Assembly (NCBI RefSeq): GCF_029350975.1
Contig: NZ_JARKMR010000001.1
Span: 372,001-436,000, forward strand
Direction: 5' to 3'
DNA: 64,000 bases
From: Maribacter zhoushanensis
GTDB lineage: Bacteria; Bacteroidota; Bacteroidia; Flavobacteriales; Flavobacteriaceae
This document shows, one piece after another, positions 9,167 through 17,909 of this stretch (position 1 is its first letter; every line of letters starts with the position of its first letter). Under the pieces are notes generated by a model that did no database searches, was not told where the DNA came from, and saw only the letters and a list, made by a program, of their open reading frames with translations. Both the position numbers and the translations under genes were made by a program.

Positions 9167-9907
9167 ATGATTAAATGGTTGGGAGCTATAATAGGCTTTT
9201 CTTTTAGAGGATTATCTGGAGCGGTGTTAGGTTTCTTTGCAGGTAGTATTATAGATAGCTTTTTTGGGTCTAATAAAGGTAGCGCACGTAGTGTGTTCGA
9301 AGATTATACAAGACCAAATGTTACTGCGGCAGATTTTGAATTGAATTTGTTATCACTATGTTCTATTGTGATTAAAGCGGACGGGCAAGCAAGCCAATCT
9401 GAAATGGATTATGTTCGCCAGTATTTTGTTAGCACCTATGGTAAAGATAAAGCCAACGCTATATTTAGAAGTTTTAATGAAATTAATAAGAAGGGACAGA
9501 TATCTGCACAAAAGGTATGTACTTTTTTAGCTCAGCGTACACGGTATGAGGTACGTTTGCAATTGCTTCATTTTTTATTCGGTATTGCTCAAGCAGATGG
9601 TAATATCAGTAATCCTGAGGTACAGAAAATTCGTGAAATTGCCGGCTACCTTAGAGTGTCATTGAATGAGTTTGATAGTATAAAGGCTATGTTCGTAAAA
9701 TCTGCGAATAACTCTTATAAAATTTTGAACATTCAAAAATCGGCTACAGATGCCGAAGTTAAAAAGGCATATAGAGAGATGGCTAAAAAATACCATCCGG
9801 ATAGAGTGAATACGAAAGATGAAGCCATTAAAAAAGGTGCTGAAGAGAAATTTAAGCAGGTACAGGCGGCTTACGAAACCATACAAAAAGAACGGGGTTT
9901 AAATTAG
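9167..9907 (+). CDS. TerB-like and DnaJ-domain co-chaperone (DjlA-like)
   Basis: A 246-residue protein with three parts. The N-terminus is a glycine-rich hydrophobic segment (residues 6-30) that could insert in the membrane. A TerB-like helical domain follows (about 55-165) with two acidic repeats, KADGQASQSE and QADGNISNPE. A C-terminal J domain (about 182-243) contains the HPD motif His210-Pro-Asp212 needed to stimulate DnaK. The order anchor-TerB-J is that of DjlA. The protein probably recruits DnaK at the inner membrane; its client is unknown. A HupE/UreJ-like gene follows after 25 bases. Confidence 0.88.
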   Translation: MIKWLGAIIGFSFRGLSGAVLGFFAGSIIDSFFGSNKGSARSVFEDYTRPNVTAADFELNLLSLCSIVIKADGQASQSEMDYVRQYFVSTYGKDKANAIFRSFNEINKKGQISAQKVCTFLAQRTRYEVRLQLLHFLFGIAQADGNISNPEVQKIREIAGYLRVSLNEFDSIKAMFVKSANNSYKILNIQKSATDAEVKKAYREMAKKYHPDRVNTKDEAIKKGAEEKFKQVQAAYETIQKERGLN

Positions 9908-9932
9908 AAGACTAATTAATTACATTTATATA

Positions 9933-10517
9933 ATGCAAGAGTTTTGGTTTTACATAGAACTAGGTTTACAACATGTGCTAGATATTAATGCATATGATCA
10001 TATATTATTTTTAACTGCTTTGACACTTCCGTTTACGTTCAAGAGTTGGAAGAACGTATTGCTATTAGCTACTGTTTTTACATTTACCCATTGCCTGGCA
10101 TTGGTCTTTTCGGTTTATGAAATAATGGTCATAGATGCCAGCTGGATCGAGTTTTTGATACCGGTCACCATAGTTGCAACAGCTATTTTTAATTTAGTGG
10201 ATTATAAGGTTAAAAACGAAAGTAGAACTATTGGTGTACATATATTAGCTACAGGTTTCTTTGGGTTAATACACGGTTTTGGGTTTTCCAATTATTTTAA
10301 AATGATGATAATGGGAGAGGAAGATAAGCTGGCACCACTTTTAGGTTTTGCCGGCGGTATTGAGTTGTCTCAAGTGGTTATTGTTTTACTGGTGTTGATT
10401 TTAGCCTATATGGTCCAAAGCATATTCAAGGTAAAACAAAGCTTATTTGTGATGGTAGGTAGTATTTTGATCATATTAATAACACTACCGTTGCTTTATG
10501 AAACATTTCCTTTTTAG
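9933..10517 (+). CDS. HupE/UreJ family membrane protein
   Basis: A 194-residue protein with about six membrane segments. Conserved polar residues lie inside the helices: a Gln-His-Val-Leu start, the segment NAYDHILFLTALTL, the T-H pair in TFTHCLAL and the G-L-I-H-G-F-G-F block. These histidines and aspartates are the hallmark of the HupE/UreJ family, whose members move nickel or cobalt. Many flavobacterial copies stand apart from hydrogenase or urease genes, as here, so the metal is uncertain. The start ATG follows the DnaJ gene by 25 bases and no terminator intervenes. Confidence 0.85.
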   Translation: MQEFWFYIELGLQHVLDINAYDHILFLTALTLPFTFKSWKNVLLLATVFTFTHCLALVFSVYEIMVIDASWIEFLIPVTIVATAIFNLVDYKVKNESRTIGVHILATGFFGLIHGFGFSNYFKMMIMGEEDKLAPLLGFAGGIELSQVVIVLLVLILAYMVQSIFKVKQSLFVMVGSILIILITLPLLYETFPF

Positions 10518-10602
10518 ATTGTTAAAGTTTAGCCTAAGATATTGATGGTACTGATCAAAGCAACTACCTTAGGGTTAAGTGCTTGAATAAAGCCTACTGT
10601 AA

Positions 10603-11040
10603 ATGAAAAAAGAGAAACAATTAAAATATGACAGAGCCTATTTAAGAATGGCTAAAGAATGGGGAAAATTGTCTTCCTGTAAAAGAAAACAAGTAGGTGC
10701 AATCATTGTAAAAGACAGAATGATTATCTCTGACGGATATAATGGTACCCCAACAGGTTTTGAGAATTATTGTGAGGATGAAGAAGGGTATACCAAATGG
10801 TATGTTTTACATGCAGAGGCCAATGCGATTCTTAAAGTAGCTAGTTCAACACAGTCTTGTCAAGGGGCAACATTATATATTACTTTATCACCTTGTAGAG
10901 AATGCAGTAAGCTTATACACCAGTCTGGCATTAAACGTGTAGTGTACCAAGTGGGCTATAAAGACGACTCTGGTTTAAAATTTTTAGAGAAAGCCGGAGT
11001 AGAAATAGAACATATGCCAGAAATAAATGTGACGATATAA
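10603..11040 (+). CDS. dCMP deaminase family protein
   Basis: Zinc deaminase of 145 residues that should convert dCMP to dUMP for thymidylate synthesis. Zinc ligands and the proton shuttle are His70 and Glu72 (HAEANAI) plus Cys98 and Cys101 (PCRECSKL). The substrate-side block SDGYNGTPTGFENYC is typical of dCMP deaminases (ComEB type) rather than TadA or cytidine deaminase. The gene is 11 bases before the ctpA-like gene on the same strand and is probably cotranscribed, an arrangement I have seen in other flavobacteria but cannot verify here. Confidence 0.9.
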   Translation: MKKEKQLKYDRAYLRMAKEWGKLSSCKRKQVGAIIVKDRMIISDGYNGTPTGFENYCEDEEGYTKWYVLHAEANAILKVASSTQSCQGATLYITLSPCRECSKLIHQSGIKRVVYQVGYKDDSGLKFLEKAGVEIEHMPEINVTI

Positions 11041-11051
11041 CGTTAACACTA

Positions 11052-12680
11052 ATGATGAATAAAAAATACAGTGCTCTTTTTCCTTTAATTATCGCTTCTG
11101 CGCTTGCATTAGGGTTTTTTATAGGCGGAAAACTGAATTTTAATGACTCTCCAGAACGTCTCTTTTCTACCAATTCAAAAAAAGATAAACTCAACAGACT
11201 TATAGATTATATTGACTATGAGTATGTGGACGATGTAAATACCGATAGTATCGTAGATGTTACGGTAAATAGTATTCTTGAAAAATTAGATCCACATTCG
11301 GTTTACATTTCAGAAAAGGAAATGTCTGGTGTAACTGAAAATATGAAGGGTGATTTTGTTGGAATCGGTATTAACTTTTATTCCTATAAAGATTCTATTG
11401 CCGTTATAAAAACAGTTAAAGACGGTCCAAGTTATTCTAAAGGAATTTTACCAGGAGACCGTATTCTTATGGCAGATAATGACACGTTATATGGAAAAGA
11501 TTTTCCGAGTGAAATTATTGTGGAGAAACTTAAAGGGAAAGAAGGTACCTCTATAGATCTTACCGTATTTAGAAAATCTGAAAATAGAACGTTTAATGTA
11601 AAAGTAAAACGTGGCATTGTTCCGTTAAAAAGTGTTGATGCCTTTTATATGCTTACCAAAGATATTGGGTATATAAAGGTGAACAGATTTGCAGAATCTA
11701 CGTACAAGGAGTTTAAAGATGCTTTGGTGAAATTACAAAAGCGTGGTGCCGGAAAATTGGTGTTAGACTTACGTGATAATCCTGGCGGTTATTTAGGTAT
11801 GGCAGAAGAAATGGCAGATGAGTTTCTTGAAGATGGTAAGCTGATTTTATTTACCAAGAACAAGAAAGGAAAGATCAATAAAAGTTTTGCCACCGATCAT
11901 GGTAGTTTTGAAGATAAACCCATTTATGTATTGATCAATGAGCGTTCTGCCTCTGCTAGTGAAATTGTAGCAGGTGCCTTACAAGATAATGATATAGGTA
12001 CTATTGTTGGTCGCCGTTCTTTTGGTAAGGGTTTAGTACAGCGAGAAATGGCTTTAGGCGATGGTTCTGCCGTTAGACTTACCGTTTCTAGATATTACAC
12101 CCCTACAGGAAGAAGTATTCAAAAAACGTACGCTAATGGTACCAAAGATTATTATCAACGTTTTACAGATAGATTCCATAGCGGTGAAATGATTTCTGTA
12201 GATAGCATTAAGGTGGCAGATTCTCTAAAGTTCACCACACCTAAAGGAAAAGTAGTTTATGGTGGCGGTGGTATTATACCCGATGTATTCGTACCCATAG
12301 GCAGTAATGAGGAAGAAGCCGTTGAGAGTATGGATAATTTAGGTTTCTTGTCCTTTTTTGTATTTGAACATTTAGATGAAGATCGAGAAAGGTATGCTCA
12401 ATATACTCAAGAAGAATTTGTGAACGATTTTAGGGTTGACGATATACTTTTTGAGAAATTTGTAGCATATTCAGTAGATAGAAACTTGAGAATGAATTTC
12501 TATGACTATGAGCAGAGTATTAAACGATTTTTAAAGGCCAATATAGCAGAGCAGTTATTCAACACCAATATACATGCTAAAATTAAGGCAGATGAAGATC
12601 TTATGCTACAAAAGATACTGGAATTAGATGGCGGTGTAATTCAGCAAGAAGAGTCTGCGGAAATTAATGCCAGCAACTAA
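11052..12680 (+). CDS. S41 family carboxyl-terminal processing protease
   Basis: Periplasmic serine protease of the CtpA/Prc group, 542 residues. An N-terminal membrane anchor or signal covers about 8-25. A PDZ domain spans about 95-190 (FVGIGINF, GILPGDRIL). The S41 core contains LDLRDNPGGYL (about 238-248) and the catalytic pair in NERSASASEIVAGAL and RRSFGKGLVQ. By spacing, Ser301 and Lys326 are the Ser-Lys dyad (25 residues apart, as in Bacillus CtpB). Likely work is trimming of C-termini of envelope proteins. Two start codons lie in tandem at 11052 and 11055. Its stop overlaps the stop of the convergent small membrane gene. Confidence 0.92.
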   Translation: MMNKKYSALFPLIIASALALGFFIGGKLNFNDSPERLFSTNSKKDKLNRLIDYIDYEYVDDVNTDSIVDVTVNSILEKLDPHSVYISEKEMSGVTENMKGDFVGIGINFYSYKDSIAVIKTVKDGPSYSKGILPGDRILMADNDTLYGKDFPSEIIVEKLKGKEGTSIDLTVFRKSENRTFNVKVKRGIVPLKSVDAFYMLTKDIGYIKVNRFAESTYKEFKDALVKLQKRGAGKLVLDLRDNPGGYLGMAEEMADEFLEDGKLILFTKNKKGKINKSFATDHGSFEDKPIYVLINERSASASEIVAGALQDNDIGTIVGRRSFGKGLVQREMALGDGSAVRLTVSRYYTPTGRSIQKTYANGTKDYYQRFTDRFHSGEMISVDSIKVADSLKFTTPKGKVVYGGGGIIPDVFVPIGSNEEEAVESMDNLGFLSFFVFEHLDEDRERYAQYTQEEFVNDFRVDDILFEKFVAYSVDRNLRMNFYDYEQSIKRFLKANIAEQLFNTNIHAKIKADEDLMLQKILELDGGVIQQEESAEINASN

Positions 12681-12880
12681 TCTTTATTAATTTTATCTTG
12701 TATTTTTCTACTGGTAACGAATACCAAAAGCAGCACAATGGCGCATAATGATGCCATTATACCAATTAGTGCTATAGTACTGTTTTTCTCAAATGGATCG
12801 GCAAAATTCACTAGAGTAACATTATAGGCAATAAGTGCCACTGCAATTACTATGAAAATTATGGATAACGTCTTGCTCAT
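12677..12880 (-). CDS. Small two-helix membrane protein of unknown function
   Basis: A 67-residue protein with two predicted membrane helices (about 5-22 and 37-58) and a basic tail. I do not recognise a family. The ATG at 12880 is chosen over an upstream TTG at 12904 that would add eight polar residues. It lies between ctpA (stop overlap of 4 bases, tail to tail) and the divergent-oriented upstream marC (36 bases from its stop), so it is probably the second gene of a marC transcript. Confidence 0.6.
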   Translation of the reverse strand: MSKTLSIIFIVIAVALIAYNVTLVNFADPFEKNSTIALIGIMASLCAIVLLLVFVTSRKIQDKINKD

Positions 12881-12916
12881 AAACTTGTTTTTATAAAAAT
12901 ACAATCTTCTAACGGT

Positions 12917-13495
12917 CTAGAAAAGTTCATTAATATTTGCTGCGAATAATTTAACAGCTATTGCCATAAGAATTACCCCAAATACTTTTCTAATAACATT
13001 TACTCCATTTTTGCCCAACATCTTTTCAATATTCACGGAAGATTTTAAGACGACAAATACGAAAATGATATTGATGATAATGGCTATTATAATATTTTCA
13101 ACATAATATTCTGCACGTAAAGAAAGTAATGAAGTCAAGGTACCTGCCCCAGCAATTAAAGGGAAGGCTATAGGAACTACAGAGGCACTTTCTGGTTCGT
13201 CATCTTTGTAAAGGGTAACACCTAAAATCATTTCAATGGCCAAAAAGAAGATAATGAAGGCTCCTGCTACGGCAAATGAATTTACATCAATACCAATTAA
13301 GCCTAATATTTCATCTCCAAGGAACAAAAAAGCCACCATAATTACGGCAGCGACAATGGATGCCTTTTCAGACTGAATATGACCTACTTTTTTTCTAAGA
13401 CCAATAATTATGGGAATACTGCCCAAAATATCAATTACGGCGAATAGCACCATACTAGCGGTGGCAATCTCTCTTAAATCAAAATGAAAATCCAT
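12917..13495 (-). CDS. MarC family integral membrane protein
   Basis: A 192-residue protein with six membrane helices, the size of MarC/UPF0056 proteins. Family marks are the N-terminal block VLFAVIDILGSIPIIIGL and the mid-protein IAFPLIAGAGTLTSLLSL. Early reports tying MarC to multiple antibiotic resistance were not upheld, so the role is unknown. The gene heads a minus-strand pair with the small membrane protein. Confidence 0.88.
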   Translation of the reverse strand: MDFHFDLREIATASMVLFAVIDILGSIPIIIGLRKKVGHIQSEKASIVAAVIMVAFLFLGDEILGLIGIDVNSFAVAGAFIIFFLAIEMILGVTLYKDDEPESASVVPIAFPLIAGAGTLTSLLSLRAEYYVENIIIAIIINIIFVFVVLKSSVNIEKMLGKNGVNVIRKVFGVILMAIAVKLFAANINELF

Positions 13496-13510
13496 GCTTC
13501 ATATTTTTTG

Positions 13511-13518
13511 CAAATTTA
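13511..13518 (-). promoter_or_regulatory. -7 box taaatttg for marC
   Basis: On the minus strand it reads taaatttg, matching TAnnTTTG, 15 bases before the marC ATG. No clear -33 element. Confidence 0.45.
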
Positions 13519-13610
13519 CGTTTATAACTATCCACTTGGATGTTTATTGTTGAAATTTTCTAAGACCTATACTTTTTAAAAAATGTATCTTGCGCCCTTT
13601 AAATTAGGTT

Positions 13611-14180
13611 ATGTTTCAATTAGGGAAAACCATAGTATCTGAAGAGATAATAGAAAACGATTTTGTGTGCAATCTTAGCGCATGTAAAGGCGGTTGTTGC
13701 GTAGATGGCGAAGCAGGTGCACCTGTGGAAGATTCTGAAACTGAGATAATGGTTGATATCTATGCTAAAGTAAAACCATTTTTAAGACCAGAAGGCGTTA
13801 CCGTTATTGAAGAGCAAGGTGCTTTTGTGAAGGGTGAAGATGGTGAGTGGGAAACCCCTTTGGTAAATGGTAGCGAATGTGCCTATGTCATTTTCGATGA
13901 AAAGAAAGTAGCTAAATGTGGTATAGAAGAAGCTTATAACCAAGGCGAAATCAACTGGAAAAAACCGGTATCATGCCATTTGTATCCAATTAGAGTGCGT
14001 GAATATACAGAGTTGACCGCGGTCAACTACCATAAATGGCAAATTTGTGACCCCGCCTGTGCTTTGGGCGATGAATTGAAAGTGCCTATATATAAATTCG
14101 TCAAAGAAGCTTTAATTAGAAAGTTTGGTGAAGATTGGTACAAAGAGTTAGAGGAGGTCGCTAAAGACCATCTTAAATAG
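13611..14180 (+). CDS. DUF3109 family cysteine-rich protein
   Basis: A 189-residue cytoplasmic protein of the DUF3109 family, related to YkgJ-type zinc/iron-chelating proteins. The N-terminal cluster has Cys20, Cys25, Cys29 and Cys30 (CNLSACKGGCC). More conserved cysteines follow in SECAYV, KCGIEEA, SCHLYPIR and CDPACALG, so a bound metal or Fe-S cluster is likely. The function is not established. The 5' region carries TATCTTGC at 13586-13593, a one-off variant of the -7 box. The last 8 bases overlap the end of the convergent histidine kinase gene. Confidence 0.82.
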   Translation: MFQLGKTIVSEEIIENDFVCNLSACKGGCCVDGEAGAPVEDSETEIMVDIYAKVKPFLRPEGVTVIEEQGAFVKGEDGEWETPLVNGSECAYVIFDEKKVAKCGIEEAYNQGEINWKKPVSCHLYPIRVREYTELTAVNYHKWQICDPACALGDELKVPIYKFVKEALIRKFGEDWYKELEEVAKDHLK

Positions 14181-16110
14181 TAGGTATATATATAACAATC
14201 TGAGTGCCTATTGGGTTGGTGTCATCATCGAACTTATCAATAATATCTACATGGAAAAAATTTTCATAGTCACGCGAGAAGTTTGCTAGTCTTTCTTTGG
14301 TGATATCTATACCAACAGACTTTCTTTTTAGCAATTTACTTTCTTTTATCTTCTCTGCTGCCTCTCTACCTACGCCATTGTCGGTAATGACAATTTCAAT
14401 AAATCCGTTTTTACCTTTTTTGACCTCTAAATCTATATTTTTTATACCATCTTTTGACGATAGACCATGCCATAATGCGTTCTCTAAAAATGGCTGTAAT
14501 ATTAGTGAAGGTATCTTAATAAGATGTGGGTCTATATCGTCTTTAATATCGATTTTAAAGTTTATTTCATTTGAAAATCTAATATTTTCAATATTCATAT
14601 ATAACTCAACCGTTTCAAGTTCTTCGGCCAATGATATTTCTCTTTGTGAAGATGCTTCCAAAATTTTTCGTACTAATTTTGAGAATTTATTTAAATAATG
14701 AACAGCATTCTTTTTTTCATTATTTATGATATACAGTTTTATTGAATTCAGTGAGTTGAATAAAAAATGAGGATTCATTTGACTACGCAGCATACTCTGT
14801 TCTAATGTCAATAGTTTTTTTTCGGCATTCAATTGACTTTGGCGGTACAATATGTATAAGATTCCAATCAATAAAATCAAAGAAATACCTATGATGATAA
14901 GCATGGTCTTGTTCTTCTTAAGTTTTAAACGAACAGACTCGTTTTCTTGGGCAAGGCGTTCTAATTGGTTGGCTCTTATTTGAGATTCATACCTTAAGAT
15001 CATGTCGTTAACGTATCTAAGGTTGAGTGTATTTGTTATGCGTTCTTCATACTTTTTAGATTCTTTAAAGTACTTCATGCCTTTTTGATAATCATCTAAC
15101 TTGATCCATAGTTCTGACAAGAATTTATTGGCATCTGCTATTTCAACATTAAATCCGTTTTTCTCTGCAAGTGCCAGACCAGATTCTAAATTGGTTTCCG
15201 CAGCATCATAATCTTCTGCTCTAATCAATGCCCAACCTAGATTAATGTAAATAGTGGTAATAATTTTTTGATCGTTAAGTGAAATAGCTTTTAGCAAACT
15301 AGATTGTAAAATATTTATAGCTTGTTGTATTTTACCTTCATGTACGTAAATATGGGCTATGTTATAATTACATTTGATTTTGCCGGTACTTGAGTCTATA
15401 ATTTCATAGTATACAAGAGCTTTTCTGAAATTTTTTAAACCTTGTACTAAGTCTCCTTGAGATTCATGGCATTCTCCTAGGTTGAGGTGGTTAATGGCCA
15501 GCCCTAATTTATCGTCTAGTTCCTTTTCTAGTACCATGGCCTTTTCGTATTTCTCAATAGCCAGTTTGTACTGCTCAAGCATTTGGTAAATACCTCCAAT
15601 ACTATTTAAAGACACTATAATGCTCTTTTTTAGACCTGAACTTGGGTTTGCAACAGTCTCGGCTAGTTCTAATGCATCTTGACTGTAATCTAAAGCAGAT
15701 TTGAAGGCGTCTGTCCGTCTATAGACCGTGCTGATCATATTTAGGCTGTATACTCTAAATTCAAGATTATCGGCTTCTACAGCTACCTTAAGGGCTTCTT
15801 GATAAAGTTCAAGAGATTTGGTATATAAAGATAGGTCTCGGTAAATGCTACCAAGATTGTTTAAAGCATATGCTTGTCCAGAATAGTATTTTTTTTGAAA
15901 GGATTTTTGTTCAATATAACGTAGGGCGGTACTGTCGTTGGTGAAACTGCCTAGTAACTTATCTATCTCTTGACATGTCTGGGGCGTTGATACCAGTAAA
16001 CTGTCTAAATTATTTTGTAGATCATTAGAAAAGTCTTGGGAGTAACTATTGTGCGAGACCACAAAAGTATATAGAAGAAAGACTAGAATTTTGTACTTGA
16101 ATTTATGCAC
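14173..16110 (-). CDS. TPR-containing LytS-type sensor histidine kinase
   Basis: A 645-residue kinase that should phosphorylate the LytTR regulator encoded just upstream. It has a signal peptide (about 8-24), a periplasmic array of tetratricopeptide repeats (about 55-355), a short coiled stretch, one membrane helix (about 403-423) and a cytoplasmic His_kinase/HATPase pair. The phospho-acceptor is His448 in RSQMNPHFLFNSLNS. The ATP site includes LQPFLENALWHG and DNGVGR. No ATG fits; the start is GTG at 16110, since no in-frame ATG lies between it and the upstream stop near 16153. TPR sensors of this kind are common in Bacteroidota, and their ligands are mostly unknown. Confidence 0.9.
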   Translation of the reverse strand: MHKFKYKILVFLLYTFVVSHNSYSQDFSNDLQNNLDSLLVSTPQTCQEIDKLLGSFTNDSTALRYIEQKSFQKKYYSGQAYALNNLGSIYRDLSLYTKSLELYQEALKVAVEADNLEFRVYSLNMISTVYRRTDAFKSALDYSQDALELAETVANPSSGLKKSIIVSLNSIGGIYQMLEQYKLAIEKYEKAMVLEKELDDKLGLAINHLNLGECHESQGDLVQGLKNFRKALVYYEIIDSSTGKIKCNYNIAHIYVHEGKIQQAINILQSSLLKAISLNDQKIITTIYINLGWALIRAEDYDAAETNLESGLALAEKNGFNVEIADANKFLSELWIKLDDYQKGMKYFKESKKYEERITNTLNLRYVNDMILRYESQIRANQLERLAQENESVRLKLKKNKTMLIIIGISLILLIGILYILYRQSQLNAEKKLLTLEQSMLRSQMNPHFLFNSLNSIKLYIINNEKKNAVHYLNKFSKLVRKILEASSQREISLAEELETVELYMNIENIRFSNEINFKIDIKDDIDPHLIKIPSLILQPFLENALWHGLSSKDGIKNIDLEVKKGKNGFIEIVITDNGVGREAAEKIKESKLLKRKSVGIDITKERLANFSRDYENFFHVDIIDKFDDDTNPIGTQIVIYIPTI

Positions 16111-16160
16111 TATATGTTTATGGAAAAGCTTGAGTAATATGTAAAAACCAAATTAATGAT

Positions 16161-16895
16161 TTATAACATGTCTAAAAAATCCGATTTCTTTTGTCTTGAT
16201 ACCGGTATTTTATGATTTGATTTTAAGACGACATAACCATCAGTCTTTAAGAACTCTTTAATTTTGTTTAAGTTGATAATGTATGAATTATGAATCCTAA
16301 AAAAAGAATCTGATGGCAATAATTCATTTACTTCTTTTAGTTTTTTTGTCAGTACTATTTTTTGACCATCGGTTAAAAATATAGTGCTGTAGTTTCCGTC
16401 AGACTCTGCATATAATATTTCATCGCTTTCTAAAAATAACAATTTCCCATCTGTATTAAGGGTAATACGTTTATGTACGGCTCTGGAATTATAATTGATT
16501 AGTGCCATTTCTAAATTTTCTACAGAGAAATTTTTACTATTGAAATTTTTAATTTTAACAATGGTTTCTTCTAAATCATCAGTGTCAATAGGTTTTAAGA
16601 GATAGTCTAAAGCTTGACTTTTTATCGCTTTCAAAGCGTATTGGTTATAAGCTGTGGTAATTACTACGGGAAAATTTTTATTGGTAAGCTTTCTAATAAA
16701 TTGAAAACCATCCATTGTGGGCATTTCTATATCTAAAAATAGACAATCTGGCGTGTGTTTTTCTAAATAGTTCAGGGCTTCGTTAGGGTTGGTGAACGAA
16801 GCTATTACATTTATTTCATCACTAAAGTTTGTAAGCTCCCAAGTTAAACTTTGAAGCGCTTTAATTTCATCATCAACGATTACTGCTTGTAACAT
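16161..16895 (-). CDS. LytTR-family response regulator
   Basis: A 244-residue transcription regulator. The receiver domain (1-115) has Asp8/Asp9, the phospho-acceptor Asp55 in FLDIEMPTMDG, the Thr of VVITTAYN and the Lys of LLKPID. A LytTR DNA-binding domain covers about 145-244 (FLESDEILYAESDGNYS, DSFFRIHNSYIINLNKI). It is first in a minus-strand operon with the LytS-type kinase 50 bases downstream. Targets of this pair are usually direct repeats upstream of nearby genes; a 9-bp direct repeat (aggtgctat) lies just upstream but is unproven. Confidence 0.93.
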   Translation of the reverse strand: MLQAVIVDDEIKALQSLTWELTNFSDEINVIASFTNPNEALNYLEKHTPDCLFLDIEMPTMDGFQFIRKLTNKNFPVVITTAYNQYALKAIKSQALDYLLKPIDTDDLEETIVKIKNFNSKNFSVENLEMALINYNSRAVHKRITLNTDGKLLFLESDEILYAESDGNYSTIFLTDGQKIVLTKKLKEVNELLPSDSFFRIHNSYIINLNKIKEFLKTDGYVVLKSNHKIPVSRQKKSDFLDML

Positions 16896-17201
16896 AAAGA
16901 TCGGGTATCAAGTAAGGAAGTTATGAAAAATTAAGCGCATGTAAAGGTTTTAGGTGCTATTTTGTATCAATGGAAGAGATAGAAGTGTAATCGGTATACT
17001 TTATATTAAAGGTGCTATAGCTTGAAGAAATACTTACAAAAAGAAAGAAAAAAGCTACTTATATATGTATCTTGGACTTTTTGAATTTTTTAATTTCCGA
17101 TTATACATAAAAAGAGACAGGTTATACAAAATAAGCCTACCAGTTTTAAGCATAAAATTACCTTTAACAAAGAACTTCAGTATGTTATAAGTGAAATTTG
17201 C
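16896..17201. other. Gene-free stretch upstream of the LytTR regulator
   Basis: 306 bases with no convincing gene. It holds a direct repeat aggtgctat at 16952-16960 and 17010-17018 and presumably the promoters for the regulator (minus) and the small peptide gene (plus). A 41-codon plus-strand ORF at 17065-17190 has no features that support it. Confidence 0.4.
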
Positions 17202-17342
17202 ATGAGAAAATGTGGCATAATGTTGACTTTATTTATAGTGGTCTTAGTGATTGCTTCTCAAATTATGTCAGAAGAAGAGGGTTCAAATGAGAATTTAGCT
17301 GTTGTAACCGAAGTTCAAAAACAAGATATAACAAAGCCATAA
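17202..17342 (+). CDS. Small exported or membrane peptide, 46 residues
   Basis: An ORF of 46 codons starting at ATG 17202. Residues 6-20 form one hydrophobic helix (IMLTLFIVVLVIASQ) after a short basic start, followed by an acidic and polar tail ending in KQDITKP. It could be a signal peptide with a short mature tail or a single-pass membrane peptide. Its stop is 9 bases before the start of the next gene on the same strand, which supports a shared transcript. No family is recognised and the evidence is composition and context only. Confidence 0.4.
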   Translation: MRKCGIMLTLFIVVLVIASQIMSEEEGSNENLAVVTEVQKQDITKP

Positions 17343-17351
17343 TTACGGATC

Positions 17352-17909
17352 ATGCAAAATTTTATAAAATTTGTAAGTAAGGCATTTAAAATATTTTGTT
17401 TTGGTTTTGTACCATTAATGTTGCTAGCCGGAGGGTCAAAAAGAAATTTTGAAAATTCAAGGTTAGATAAAGGAACATGTAGTTTTGATATTGAAGGGCA
17501 ATCTAGTTTTCATTTAGATGGATCGGCAACCTTTCAAAGTAAAAGCGAAGTAGATAGGTTTGGTAATAAGACAGATAAATTGGTCTTAAGTTTTATTACA
17601 TGTGGAGAAAGACAAAATCAAAATTTAGAATTTGTCATTGCTTCTAAAACTTATCGAAATAGCGGTGTACAACCAGGAAGATATGAAATTAAAAGTATTA
17701 ACCGACTGATGAATAATTTCAGCGGTGTTTACGGTTTTGCAGATATGGGTAATATAAGTGAATTACCTTTTTTTATAAAATCTGGTAGTTTAATAATTAC
17801 CGAAAATGTTTCTAACAAAGTCGATGGCAAGTTAGAATTAAGGTTAGTAAATACAGAAGGAGAGTTTTTGAAAATAAAGGGCTCTTTTAATGCAGATATA
17901 AAAGCTTAA
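17352..17909 (+). CDS. Hypothetical exported protein
   Basis: A 185-residue protein with a hydrophobic N-terminal segment (about 11-27, FKIFCFGFVPLMLLAGG) that could be a signal peptide or anchor. The rest predicts beta strands: GTCSFDIEGQSSFHLDG, KLVLSFITCG, GRYEIKSI, GSLIITENV and a C-terminal VNTEGEFLKIKGSFNADI. This pattern resembles small secreted beta-sandwich proteins of flavobacteria, but I recognise no family. Two cysteines (in GTCSF and ITCGE) could form a disulfide. It follows the 46-residue peptide gene by 9 bases. Confidence 0.6.
   Translation: MQNFIKFVSKAFKIFCFGFVPLMLLAGGSKRNFENSRLDKGTCSFDIEGQSSFHLDGSATFQSKSEVDRFGNKTDKLVLSFITCGERQNQNLEFVIASKTYRNSGVQPGRYEIKSINRLMNNFSGVYGFADMGNISELPFFIKSGSLIITENVSNKVDGKLELRLVNTEGEFLKIKGSFNADIKA

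Noticed and set aside
14297..14698. 133-codon ORF antisense to the LytS-type kinase
   Set aside because: Lies over the conserved kinase catalytic domain, which explains the open frame.
17065..17190. 41-codon plus-strand ORF in the gap before the small peptide gene
   Set aside because: No signal, helix or start context supports it.
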